Of a stretch of 64,000 nucleotides of DNA, positions 10,995 through 21,703 are shown piece after piece. A model generated the notes under the pieces. That model made no database searches, was not told where the DNA came from, and saw nothing but the letters and a program-made list of their open reading frames with translations. Every line of letters starts with the position of its first letter. Positions within the stretch are counted from its first letter, which is position 1. Position numbers and translations under genes: made by a program. Source of the stretch: Batillaria attramentaria (taxonomy: Eukaryota; Mollusca; Gastropoda; Batillariidae); the NCBI GenBank assembly GCA_018292915.2, contig JACVVK020000193.1, forward strand, positions 526,001-590,000, read 5' to 3'.

Positions 10995-12423
10995 TTGGCT
11001 CACTTGTGTAACAAAGTGAGTCTATGTAATGGCCCTCCGTCGCCTGTCTGTGTGTGTGTGTGTGTGTGTCTGTGTGTCCGCAGTAAACCTTAATATTGGC
11101 CTTTTCTCAGAATCTACAAATAGCACAGGTACCAAACTTGGCATGCTGATAGACAGCCATAAGACCTTTCAAAATGTACCATACTGATTGACCTTGACCC
11201 AAGGTGAAGGCCACTAAAGCTGTATCTTTGGAAATATTACATTGGCAATTTCTCAGAATCTAGAAAAGCCAGAGACATCAAACTTTGCATTGTGATAGAC
11301 ATTGACAACTCCTTTACTGACATACCTGTAAATCAGTGACTTTGAGTCAAGGTCAAGGCCGTACAAGCTGTTTTGCGGAAAACCTACCAAAACCTTAACA
11401 TTGGCATTTTCTCAGAAACAATAAAAAGCAGAGGCACCAAACTTGCTTTGTTGATAGACAGCCTTAAGACCTATCAAAACATATCATATGGATTGACCTT
11501 GACCCAAGGTCAAGGTCGCTAAAGCTGTCTGGAAATTTTACATTGGCATTTTCTCAGAATCTAGAAAAGCCAGAGACATCAAACTTTGCATGGTGATAGA
11601 CATTGACAACACCTTTACTGACATACCTGTATTCAGTGACTTTGAGTCAAGGTCAAGGCCATACAAGCTGTTTGCAGAAAAGCTTCCAAAACCTTAACAT
11701 TGGCATTTTCTCAGAAACAATAAACAGCAGAAGCACCAAACCTGGCTTGCTGATAGACAGCAGCAAGACCTCCCAATACATACCATTTTGAATGACCTTG
11801 ACTGAAGGTCAAGGTCATTAAAGCTGTCTCATTGGAAATTTAAAATTGCCATTTTCTCAGAGTCTTGGGGTACCAGAGGCTTCAAACTTTGCATGGTGAT
11901 AGACATTGACAAAACCTGTACTGGCATACTTGTATTCAATTTCCTTGAGTCAAGGTCAAGGCCATTCAAGATGTTTTGCGGAAACTTTAACGTAAGCATT
12001 TTCTTGGAAACAACAGAAAGCAGAGGCACCAAACAAGGTACAATGATAGACAGAAATGAGACCTCTGCAGAAATACCCTGTTTAAATGACCTTGACTCAA
12101 GGTAAAGGTCATTACAGCTGTCTGTTGTGAAATTTTACATTACCATTTGTACAGAAACTACAAAACTAGAGCTATCAAACTTGGCATAATGATAGTCATT
12201 GATAAGCTCTTACAGATCTCATTCGAACGACCTTGATCCAAGGTCAAGGTCATACAAGCTGTCCTGCGAAAACTGTTATATTGCCATTTCCGTTTTCTTA
12301 GGAACTATCAAAACAAGAGACACCTTATTTCAGGATAGATAGTGATAAGAGTTTTACAAACATACTCTTTTGAATGACCTTGACCCATCTCACAAGTGAG
12401 CCAAGGAGGCTTTGCTCCTCTAG
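10995..12423 (+). mobile_element. H2: pearl/HINE-like element, CTCAC subfamily
   Basis: It has the same architecture as H1 but with coordinated differences. The 5' end is TTGGCTCACTTGTG, its hairpin partner is AAGTGAG, and the 3' inverted repeat is CACAAGTGAGCC. The terminal hairpin is AGGAG...CTCCT before CTAG (12420-12423). A TG microsatellite follows the 5' hairpin, then about nine ~150-bp core repeats with TGACCTTGA/TCAAGGTCA motifs. It is non-coding. Confidence 0.8.
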
Positions 12424-12923
12424 TTTGTTTTGTTTTGGATAACTTTGTGAGCTTACACATACCCCATCTCAAGTTTTCTTGCTTGTGACATCTGTTGTGT
12501 TAGGGCTGCTCTGTTCAGGCATTTCTTTAAATTTGCAATTGGGAAGATTTATCAGGTACTGCAATTTTATAAGATAGAGATTTTCCGTTGACTTCGTGTG
12601 TAGAAACCAGTAATGCCATTTCAGTCTCCCTGAATAGGGAGTATAAGGAGCACAATGTTTTTCAGCGTTTTCAAGGTCTCTCTCTCTCTCTCTCTCTCTC
12701 GCCAGTCCCCAGTTTGGAAACACATGTATACGTATTGCATGATAGCATCCATGGTCAAGTATACTCAGCGAACTCTGCCCTCGGTCCCAGTTTTTAGAAA
12801 AATACACGTACATGTACATGTTGTATGACACCAGCATCCCTGGTCAACAATACTATGTGAACTATAAGTACAATCCTAGGTCTCCAAGCTCTCCATTTCC
12901 CATTTCACAGCGATATTTTTCTT
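12424..12923. other. No gene seen
   Basis: Contains a CT microsatellite (12679-12701) and sequence probably belonging to the 3' untranslated part of the adjacent minus-strand L1-like LINE. No further feature is recognised. Confidence 0.4.
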
Positions 12924-14150
12924 CTAATAATCCTTTTTTTCCATGAGTTCTATACAGCGTAGTATATTAGGAATGGTCGCGTTTCGCTTACAGATGTACA
13001 AATAGTATTTTGCAACCAGTAGTAGCAAGTCAAATGTTCTATGTGTAACTATGCCCGATTTTCGTCGCATTACTATATATTCCTCATATAGATCTATGAC
13101 ATTTAGATGATTACAACGGTGACAAATCCAACTCAGCCACTTTCGCCAAATATTTTTTGACGTATGAACACTGCCATGGCATAATATAGTTTCACTTTCA
13201 AGTTGACAAAATGTACATGCCTCACTGTCTTTTATCCGTCTTAAGTATAAGAAACGGTTGGTTGGCAAAAGCCTGAATAAAATTCTAATCTGGAACCACC
13301 GCAGTTTTGTATCTAATGTGGTTGAATAAGGTTAGAGTAGTACTAATTTCCGGTCAATTGAACTGCCAATTATCTCTTCCCATTTCTTTAAGGTTTTTGG
13401 AACGGTTCGTCATTGACAAATACCGAGTAAATTTCTTTTGACTTGATAGATATTTTTTCCAGGCCGTACTGGAGTCCACTGCCTGTACTATGTTATTTAT
13501 AGCAACGTTGGCTTTTTTCTGGTATGTTTTGATACTATTCCCGACACCTGCATACTCCAAAAAAATTATATGAAGTGTCGCAAAACGCTGTCTAAACTCA
13601 TGTCAAAAAGACGCCGTTCCCCTCCATCAACTGTGAGACGTACAATACGTGGTTGTCAATGTCTCAGTACAATATAGCTTTTGTTTCTAACAGTTTGTGG
13701 GTTGTAAAATATGGGCTCTGAAATAAATTCTGTACTTAAGGTTGGCTTGGCTGTTATTACTAACTCTTTCCTATGACACAGCACATTTACCCAGAACTTA
13801 TTCGTCAGTTTTTTCAAAAGATTATTTATAAATTCAAGTCTAAATATTGGAAGATCAAGTACACCAGGACAGCTTGACAGAATTATGCTTCTCCATTTCC
13901 CATCTCCTGCCAACAATTTCTTCACCCAAGTCAGTTTAAGTGACCTGACGAAAGCATGGATATTTAACATTTTTAACCCACCTTGTTCGTATGTTTTAAA
14001 CAATGTTTTCCGTTAAATTTTACCTTGTTTATTGTTTCATAGGAATTTCATGAAGCATACTTGAAGTTCTTCAAGGAATGCAGTTGGGGGGTCAGGTATA
14101 CCAAGTATCTAGTGGACTATTTTTGACGCAGTTAGTGATTTAACTTTCGC
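12924..14150 (-). pseudogene. L1/Tx1-like LINE ORF2, C-terminal half (decayed)
   Basis: Three broken minus-strand frames line up as the end of an L1-like ORF2. 14003-13656 has T-Y-E-Q-G-G-L-K-M-L-N with S-L-K-L-T-W-V-K-K-L-L, the post-RT motif. 13560-13354 is the middle part. 13268-12924 opens P-T-N-R-F-L-Y-L and has a Cys/His motif (A-C-T-F-C-Q then E-T-I-L-C-H), ending with A-K-Y-Y-L-Y-I-C-K-R. In-frame stops and shifts show it is dead. The preceding piece of the same protein lies at 18411-18665, separated by a later LINE insertion. Confidence 0.75.
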
Positions 14151-14180
14151 CCGCCTCTTCCCTCCATTATTTTTGCGAAC

Positions 14181-15019
14181 GTGAGATCTATGCGCCCAGG
14201 ACCCCAGAACCATAAACTGGAAGAAATACAGGCAAACGCTCGATTCCTTACTGAGTTCAGAAATGCATGTGTGTTGTGTTTTTCGGAAACGTGGTTGAAT
14301 GATGGAATTCCTGACCCTGCTCTCCATATTGACGGGTTCGGCGAGCCGTTCAGGTTGGACCGTGATTCGAAAGTGACGGGCAAATCTATTGGCGGTGGTG
14401 TGTGCATCTATGTGAATGAACAGTGGTGTTCTCGCAGTAATGTGAAAGTAAGACATCAAATATGCACACCGGATGCTGAAGTGCTTTCTTTGTCTATCCG
14501 CCCCAAGTATTTGCCCCGTGAGTTTGGACAAGTGTTTATCACTGCAGTCTACGTGCCCCCCCCCCCCCCCCCCCCGCAAATGGGTCAAATGCACTTGCCA
14601 CCATATCGGAATGCGTGCACGCCATTGAACGGGCGGCCCCAGGAGCGCCGTGTTTCGTGCTGGGAGATTTCAACAGGAATAATCTACGGTCAGCGCTTCC
14701 AACATACCAGCAGTACGTCGCTTGTACTACACGCTTGGACGCGACCCTTGACTGTTGCTACGGAAATGTTAGGGACGCATACACAGCAGCCAGGAAGCAG
14801 CCAATCGGAAGCTCGGACCATGACACGATTCAGCTTCTCCCTGTTTACAAACAGGAGCTGAAAACGCGTAAGCCTAAGGTGTGTATGGTAAAGCAGTGGA
14901 CGCCCGACGCTGTCGCAAGACTTCAAGACTGCCTGGACTGTACGGATTGGGAAACTCTATGCAGTGACAACATGGATGAAACTGTGATGGTTGTGTCAGA
15001 ATATATCAAGTGGTGTTAG
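14181..15019 (+). pseudogene. LINE-A AP endonuclease domain (frameshifted)
   Basis: This is the N-terminal endonuclease of the LINE. It shows C-F-S-E-T-W-L-N-D (catalytic Glu), then G-G-G-V-C-I-Y-V, and after a shift L-G-D-F-N-R-N and S-S-D-H-D, the conserved Asp/His pair. The two halves are in different frames. The shift lies in a C homopolymer at about 14557-14575, directly after V-Y-V-P, which looks like slippage expansion of a short Pro stretch. The second half runs to a TAG at 15017-15019, and the reverse transcriptase continues right after it in the same frame. Confidence 0.75.
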
Positions 15020-15028
15020 CAGAAGGAA

Positions 15029-16158
15029 ATGCCAACAAAGAAGGTTAAAGTATTCCCCAATAGTAAGCCCTGGGTAACCAAGGAACTTAAAGAAACTATC
15101 TGCAGGAAGAGAGAGGCTTATCTGAACAATGATATTGGGGCAGGTCGACAAATACAGAAAGAACTTAGACAACAAATCAGGAAGGCGAAATCTGAATATA
15201 AAGATAAGATTGAACTGCTGTTTCGTGATGGATATATGCACGACGCATGGCAAGGTCTGAAAAGCATGGCTGGTCAGAAGAAGATACAAGCTAGAGACAC
15301 TGTTTTAGATGTTACTGAACAAGTTGAATTTGCTGAGAGACTAAATGATTTTTATTGTCGTTTTGACAAATATGATTTTACAGAAGAACTAAATGCAACA
15401 CTCAACTGTGTGAGAGAAACTCCATCGGCAGGCGATGATGCTGACACTGAATCAGAAATTTCTCCAGGGTGTGTACAGAGTATTCTAAAAAAGATTAATG
15501 TAAGGAAAGCCTCAGGACCTGACGGTCTTGGTGGAAGGGTTTTGCGAGAGTGCTGTAGCCAGCTGGTACCTGTCTTTGCCAGAATATTTAATATGTCTGT
15601 CAAGCTCAACAAAATTCCAACACTGTGGAAACAATCAATAATCTGTCCTGTCCCCAAAAAATCTAATCCAGCTGAATTAAATGATTATCGACCTGTGGCG
15701 CTTACTCCCATTATCATGAAATGTTTTGAGAAGATTATGCTCCAGCGCCTGCTGAATCAAACTCAGCACAAACTTGACCCACTTCAGTTTGCATACAAGA
15801 GAAATAGAGGGGTTGAAGATGCCACCATGACACTTTTACATGACACATACACTCACCTAGAGCAACCCAGATCTCATGTGAGAATATTATACATTGATTT
15901 TTCATCGGCCTTTAATACAATACAGCCATTCCTGATGGCAAAAAAACTGGTTGACATGCAGGTTAGACCAAATCATCTTCTCTGGCTTATCGATTTTCTG
16001 GTTAACAGAACACAGCTTGTGAAATTCCAAAATTCTACTTCTAGTTCCAAAACTACACACACCGGGGCCCCTCAGGGAACGGTCCTCTCGCCGGTTCTTT
16101 TCACAATCTATACGGATGATTTCCGGAGCAGTAGCCCTCTTAGTAAACTATACAAATA
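15029..16158 (+). pseudogene. LINE-A reverse transcriptase, first part
   Basis: The frame runs 382 codons into the insertion. Recognisable RT blocks are K-A-S-G-P-D-G-L, then C-P-V-P-K-K and N-D-Y-R-P-V-A-L-T-P. Motif A follows as I-L-Y-I-D-F-S-S-A-F-N-T-I, and motif B as G-A-P-Q-G-T-V-L-S-P-V-L-F. It breaks at L-Y-K-Y, immediately before the catalytic motif C, because a pogo-like element inserted at the TA of that Tyr codon. After removal of the insert the frame continues Y-S-D-E-S-A-L, in place of the usual YSDD or YADD. Confidence 0.85.
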
Positions 16159-17390
16159 CAGTGGACGCCGGATATAAGCAACTCGGATATAAGAAAACTC
16201 GGTTATTGCCAACGAATTTTTTTCCCCCGGCCAAACTCTTCTTTATTATGTATTACAAAAACTCGGATACAAGAAACTCGCTTATAAGAAAACTCGGTTT
16301 TAGGAAAGCAAATTTCTTGTCCCGCTTGATACAAAAACTCGGATATAAGAAACCGAAAGTACATTTCCAAGAAAATTTCACTCATTGTAAGAAACCGAAA
16401 GTACATTTCCAAGAAAATTTCACTCATTCTAAGAAAACAGGTCAGGTCTGACGTCACTTAGGACAGGCACATGATTTTCTTTTCTTGAATTGGTTCTTTA
16501 CCATTGTGTTCCGTGCAAAATTGAATGTTGGCAAGAAGAAAAAATACGAGATGCACTTTTGTTGTTCTATTGTTATATGTTGTTTTTATTATTATTTTGT
16601 TTTTTTGCCTGATTGGGAGCTCAGTCTCTCTCTCTCTCTCTCTCTGTATGTCTGTCTCTGTCTACAGGGCTCGCGTTAAGGAGAATAAAACTATCAGTAT
16701 TAGACTAACTGTTGATCAATTCCTTTCTTTGACAATATACGTGGTCCATCTTTCCTCCATCCCCCTTCCCCCTCCCAACAGAAAAAAAGCTAATTTGCAG
16801 CTTTTTTCAGCCAAATTAGACACGGAAAGCATCGCATATCATACTCTAATGGGACGAGTGTTTTATAGATCAAAAGTTGATACATAATGCACTTTTAATA
16901 TATCCTATAAATACAAGGGAATTCTCTCTCTCTCTCTCCCCCCTTAGTTCTTTTTTGTTTGTTTGTTTGTTTGTTTGGTTGGTTGGTTGGTTGGTTTGGT
17001 TGGGTTTTTTTTTTTCTTTTTGTTTTGTTTTTTCTTATCACATGACCGCCAGCGCTACAGTTGGGAAGCAAAAACAGTATTTTCATGTTCAAACAAAAAC
17101 ATCTGACATTGAAGGACACAAGCGCACTGGTGTATATTAACTCTACACATATATATTCTGTGCAGGTCTTTAAGAGAAACCAGATATTTCTTAATTTAAT
17201 GCAAAACATACACGAACTGAGAAAAAAGAAATGTTTTAAACCTTTTTTTCACTGAACTCGGTTATAAGAAATATTTTTCAAAATACTTTCTTATATCCGA
17301 CTTTCAGATATAAGAAAACTCGGATATAAGAAACCAAAAAATTCACCCCCCCCCCCCCCCCCTCGAGTTTCTTATAACCGGCGTATACTG
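16159..17390. mobile_element. pogo/Tigger-like non-autonomous element in the LINE-A RT
   Basis: It starts CAGTGGACGCCGGATATAAG and ends CTTATAACCGGCGTATACTG, an imperfect inverted repeat, flanked by TA on both sides (16157-16158 and 17391-17392). CAGT ends, TA duplication and an inner array of ACTCGGATATAAG-like repeats are typical of pogo/Tigger elements of the Tc1/mariner superfamily. At 1,232 bp with no transposase frame it is non-autonomous. It contains a ~45-bp tandem duplication (16349-16437), a CT microsatellite, a TTTG repeat (16955-16978) and poly-C near its 3' end. Confidence 0.85.
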
Positions 17391-18069
17391 TACTCAGATG
17401 AATCAGCACTGACAGACTTTTCACAGTCAGACACTCACTTTGAACAGCAGGTGTCTGAACTATGTATCTGGTGCAGGAATAATTATCTGGAACTGAATGT
17501 GAAGAAAACAAAAGAAATGGTGATTTGCTCTGGAAGGGAGGATGTGAGTGTGAATGACTTGGTGATTGGAAGCGAGACTGTGGAGCGTGTGAGTGAATAT
17601 AAATACCTGGGAACCATCATTGATGATAAATTGAATTTTGAGTCAAACACTACAGCTATTGTTAAGAAATGTAACCAACGACTGTTTTGTATGTACAGAC
17701 TACGCTCTTTTCAAGTTAGCTCTGAAACTCTGCAGATCTTTTATCGCAGTTTTATTGAATCTGTTCTGACTTTCTCTTTTCTGTGCTGGTTTGGCACTCT
17801 GACTGTAAAAAAACAAAAGTAAGCTGAACTGCATTGTCAATAGAGGCAGCAAGGTTGTGGGTGAAAGGCAAGCAAGTCTGAGTGTGTTGTATGAGAAAAG
17901 AATGGTGAGAAAAGGTTTTAGTATTATGAATGATTCTGGCCACATTTTATCTCAGTATTATCAGAAATTACCATCAGGTCGACGGCTTAGAGCCTTTACT
18001 GCCAAGAAACTCAAAACAATGAATAGCTTTGTACCAATGTCTATTAGGCTAATGAATAAGCAGATGTAG
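17391..18069 (+). pseudogene. LINE-A reverse transcriptase, C-terminal part
   Basis: It resumes at the catalytic motif (Y-S-D-E-S-A-L) and continues N-N-Y-L-E-L-N-V-K-K-T-K-E-M-V, then Y-K-Y-L-G-T-I-I-D-D, the usual RT thumb blocks. A shift occurs in an A-run near 17810. The remaining frame (17857-18069) carries the typical CR1/L2 end, with L-P-S-G-R-R-L-R and N-S-F-V-P-M-S-I-R-L-M-N. The stop is at 18067-18069 and the 3' untranslated region extends to about 18410. Confidence 0.8.
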
Positions 18070-18410
18070 GGTTGTGTGGTAGGCTTGTTGATGCTGATGT
18101 GATATTTCTTAAATTCTAATTAGACGTGTTGTTTCTTGCTGGGTGTCAGCTGGCGTTGACTGTGATAGAGTTATGTGCACCTCTGCTGTTGTGCTGCTGA
18201 TGTGAAATGATGTGGGTGTAGTGTTGTAATTTATTCATAGTACTGCAACATTGTGATAGATTTTTAGGTACGAGTGTACGAACATGTAAATAGGTGGAAT
18301 GATAGTGCATGGCCGTATGAGTGAGTGTTTGGCATGTTTTATGTTTTTATGAGAGACCACAAAACAATGTTCCTCTTTTGGAAATTTAATAAATGTCTTA
18401 TGTCTTATGC

Positions 18411-18665
18411 AGTTTTCCCATACGGCGTAAGATCACGCCTAGACCACAATTTTTATTAATCTTTGCATAGTTTCTAATTTGTCACAGTAATTCAGCTTGA
18501 CTATATCGCCGATCTTGGATGAAAATTTAACACCTAGGACTTTAAAAATACTTGTACCGGGGTTCCAGACAAAATCGAGCCCTCGAAGATACCTTTTTGG
18601 AGAATTTATCATAGATCCGATCCAAACAAATGCCGCAAATGTTTGACGGAAGAAAATGCGTTTCC
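18411..18665 (-). pseudogene. L1/Tx1-like LINE ORF2, palm/thumb fragment
   Basis: Minus-strand translation gives A-F-V-W-I-G-S, then G-L-D-F-V-W-N-P-G-T and F-K-V-L-G-V-K-F-S. It continues M-Q-R-L-I-K-I and, after a one-base shift, W-S-R-R-D-L-T-P-Y-G-K. These are the blocks that follow the RT active site in L1/Tx1-type LINEs, and they connect to K-S-L-T-A-S-K-I-V-H at about 14145-14109 on the far side of LINE-A. The upstream (N-terminal) part of the element is missing. Confidence 0.7.
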
Positions 18666-20828
18666 CAGCAAGGAAAATGATTATTGCCTTTTGATTTTGT
18701 CAGGGGTCTAGCAATTCACTACGCACACCAAAGTGAAATGCACGTTTTTGCTCAAGAGACTAAAATACCTCGTGTTCACTTCTGATTTTCACTTTTATAA
18801 CCACCTGCTATCTTGAGAAGTTATTGGTGCGGTGTGGATGCAACTGAGCACCAGAATCGGCCCCGACGGATCGGCCTCGCGATCGATCGAAGTTTGCACA
18901 CACTGAAGTCTTGCAGATTTCGTCAGATCATGCCCCCTTCCCGCCGCCGTTGGACCTTTACCTGTTACCTGTAGGTGCGCCAATCTCTTAGAGTGTAGTA
19001 AATGCTTAAAGTATGCCTTACAGACGTATACTTTGTCAGATACATGCCTAAATAGCAAGGTAGTGTGTTTTTACCTACGTATCACAGCCTGCAAAGCATA
19101 CCACAAGGCAAGGGCGTTGAAACACTCTGTGAGAATAGCACTTTGTGGATGGACACCCCCCCCCCCCAAAAAAAAAAAAAAAAAGAAAAGAAAAAAAAAA
19201 GAAATAAAAAATAAAAATAAAATAAATAAATAAATAAATAAAGTAAAATAAATAATTTTTAAAAAATCAAGTCTATCAAAAAAAAATAAAAAAATTCAAG
19301 TCTATCAAGTCTATGCTTCTGGACTGAGGCAAGCGGTGTTAAATGTGATCAACTCTGCTTTACTCCCGTCGTGTGGTATGGTGTGATGCATACCATAACA
19401 TGCACCCCCCCCCCCCCCCAGCCACCCCCCCCCCCAACACACACACACACACTTACCTGTGCTGTGCCCTGGCAAAAAAGCTACAGCTGTGATGACACTG
19501 ATCCACTTCATGTTTCCCGTGTACACTGAACCGCTCAGCGTGTGACACGAACTTGGCCACTTGTACAAGGAAGTAAATTGTTGGCTGGCTAACAAATATC
19601 CGATACCCGATACCCTAAACCCGGCTTTGTTTGCAAAGCTGTACTTCCCTGCAGTATAAGTGAAGTGGCGAATGGACTTGTCGTTGGAGAAAGTTATCAG
19701 CTCAGGGTGAAGGGTTTTTTTTTTTTTTTTTTTGGGGGGGGTGTTTGTTTGTTTGTTTTTGTTGTTTTGTTTTGGTTTTTGGGGGCTCAGGAAACGTGCT
19801 GTAGCCGGTAAGGAAAACAAAAGGAACGCCCAGGTCAACTTGGGTGGCGTACCACTTCAGCCTTCTTTAGTCATGAAGGTTTTCAGGGTGGACTACACGT
19901 TTTTGGGAAGGGACTTAACTCTGGAGTCTACTTTCAACAAACCGTTTGTTTTGTCGTCAACCATAGGTGATCATGATGAAAGAGATTTGTATATCACTGT
20001 TTCAAGCCCCGTTAGGGATTTCCGCCCCGGTCTAAAGCGGAAGTCGACACGACATGGGTAGTCACAGCTGTGGCAACCCTGTTCCAGGGGGGGCGATCCT
20101 CTATACCCTGCAACAACGCCAAATCGGGCTGACCGAGACCGGAATGAGCTTAGTAATGTCTAAGAAGGAAAAATCAAAATACCCGGTGACAAGGAAAGTG
20201 GTCAGTTGCGAACAACTGTGAGGTCCCCGTGTAATTTCACAGTGTGCACAGAAGCGGTGGAAACTGTCGCATTCACCGGCACAGTACATTTTGAGATTAT
20301 TGCCTGCAAGAACAGAGTAAGGAAATGACGTGTCGTACTTGAGAGCGGTAAAGCTTATCACATTACTATTACGCCCTGGATAAATTCTTTATTGATTTAA
20401 CTCCAGTTAGCTATTTAGTATTAGCTGGTTATGTTTATATTTATTTCCTATTTTTAGTTGGTTCAACCTAGGGAGAGAGGGAGAGCTTTGTGTCTGCAGT
20501 TTTGTTTTTGTTTGTTTTTTGTTTTTGTTTTTGTGATGTTTTTGGTGTTTGTTTGTTTTTTGTTTTGTTTTGTTTTGTTTTATTTTGTTTGTTTGTTTTT
20601 GGGGGCGGGGGTATGTTTCGGTTTTTGATCAATCATCAGTCATGCCGGAAATCAGCCGTACAAGCAAAACGCCCTCAATATTTGAAAATTATTTTTGCAA
20701 CCAAAAAATGAACGAGGAGAAAACCCGGAAAAGAAAAAAGAAAGGAAACAAACAAACAAAATAAAGCAAAACAAAGACTAACAAATACGTTGAGGTCGGG
20801 CTAGTACTGGTATTAGTTGTACGTATAC
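18666..20828. other. No gene recognised; A-rich and poly-C low complexity
   Basis: Poly-C/poly-A and A/T-rich simple sequence lies at 19155-19300; C-runs at 19405-19435; poly-T/poly-G at 19717-19741; T/G-rich sequence at 20500-20625. Frames of 66-175 codons here start or end in these tracts and have no recognisable domain. A 109-codon frame at 19732-20061 has a more protein-like second half but nothing I can name. Confidence 0.5.
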
Positions 20829-20958
20829 CTGTTAAGTGGAATGGGGTGGGTGTTTGGGTGTTTAACGTCCTTTTCCGCCACGTATGGGTGATATCAAAGG
20901 CGGGACAACGAGAAAAAGGTCAGCACAAATATGTGGCCCCAGCCAGAATTCGAACACA
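20829..20958 (-). mobile_element. SINE-1 fragment (tRNA-derived)
   Basis: On the minus strand it has the B-box-like GTTCGAAT, GGGGCCA, a TTTGATATCACC-type body and ACGTTAAACACC. This is the family whose full copy is at 25306-25501. The tRNA-like head is truncated after the B box. Confidence 0.75.
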
Positions 20959-21423
20959 AGGAAATGAGGCAGTTTATCTTTATGTGCATGTAATGTGAAC
21001 GTATCATTCGCTTTGATACACGCAGTGTAAAAGAGGATAGGGAAGCATGATAATTATGCAAATGCCACGAGTTAAATTTTAGCCCCTTGGTCGAACCAAA
21101 CGGCCTGTAACGTGATTTAAAAAAAAGGTTTTGCTTTGCAAACTGACAAACTGAAATCAGAGGAGTCAGACTATGAAGTCAGACTGCACTCCGTCCTGTG
21201 AAATTTCACCTCTTAATGCTCATTCGAATTTCAGCTATGCGAAGAGAAAATCCTACACTAGCTGTCACAGTGTGTGAGGGAATCTAATGGGGAATTTATT
21301 TGAACATGTCCAACTCAACAAAGCAGGCGAATTTTCGAAAACTAGCACATTTAATGTGACAGACTACGATGGAAATCACTCTTTTTTAATAGCAAAATCA
21401 CGTTAGTGGCTTGTCTTAATATA

Positions 21424-21610
21424 TAGAAAATACACTCTTTGAAAACTGTGATCAACAACAAGATATGGAGCCCAAATTTTCGGGCCCTCCGCGGGCCCTT
21501 CATCAGGGGAATACGAAATAAATGACGTCAGGGTTATGACGCAATCCTTACGTCAATAATAATGTTTTTGCTCTTTCACGTGCTCTCTCTTTCTCTCTCT
21601 CTCTCTCTCC
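21424..21610 (-). repeat. PLE-2 terminal repeat (pLTR), 3' copy
   Basis: About 187 bp nearly identical, in the same orientation, to 29252-29426. It lies just downstream of the PLE-2 ORF, as expected of a Penelope pseudo-LTR. It includes one TGACGTCA palindrome, a CT tract at one edge, and on the minus strand CTGATGA + GGGCCC stem-loop + GAAA (21477-21508). Confidence 0.8.
21477..21508 (-). ncRNA. Hammerhead-like stem-loop in PLE-2 pLTR
   Basis: The minus strand reads CTGATGA, A, GGGCCC, a 5-base loop, GGGCCC, GAAA. These match the two conserved core strands and stem II of a hammerhead ribozyme, which Penelope-like elements are known to carry in their terminal repeats. I cannot identify a convincing stem III or cleavage triplet, and A rather than G opens stem II. 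Activity is therefore unproven. Confidence 0.4.
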
Positions 21611-21703
21611 CCAACCCTGAGAAGATCTGCAATCTGTACACAAATTACTGGATTACTGGACCGAAACCTCTCGCTGATGCCTGTCAGATTCCATCCTTCT
21701 GTT

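Larger units (their letters stand above)
14160..18410 (+). mobile_element. LINE-A: CR1/L2-like non-LTR retrotransposon inserted in the L1-like LINE
   Basis: It contains an AP-type endonuclease, a reverse transcriptase and a C-terminal tail, and ends after TTTAATAAATGTCTTATGTC, a short tandem tail typical of CR1/L2 elements rather than poly-A. It sits exactly between two halves of the minus-strand L1-like ORF2, so it inserted there later. Boundaries are approximate at the left. It is itself interrupted at 16159-17390. Reading-frame damage (poly-C shift, an in-frame stop, a late shift) shows it is inactive. Confidence 0.75.

Noticed and set aside
19311..19838. 175-codon minus-strand open frame
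   Set aside because: Interrupted by poly-K and poly-G encoded from homopolymers; no recognisable motif.
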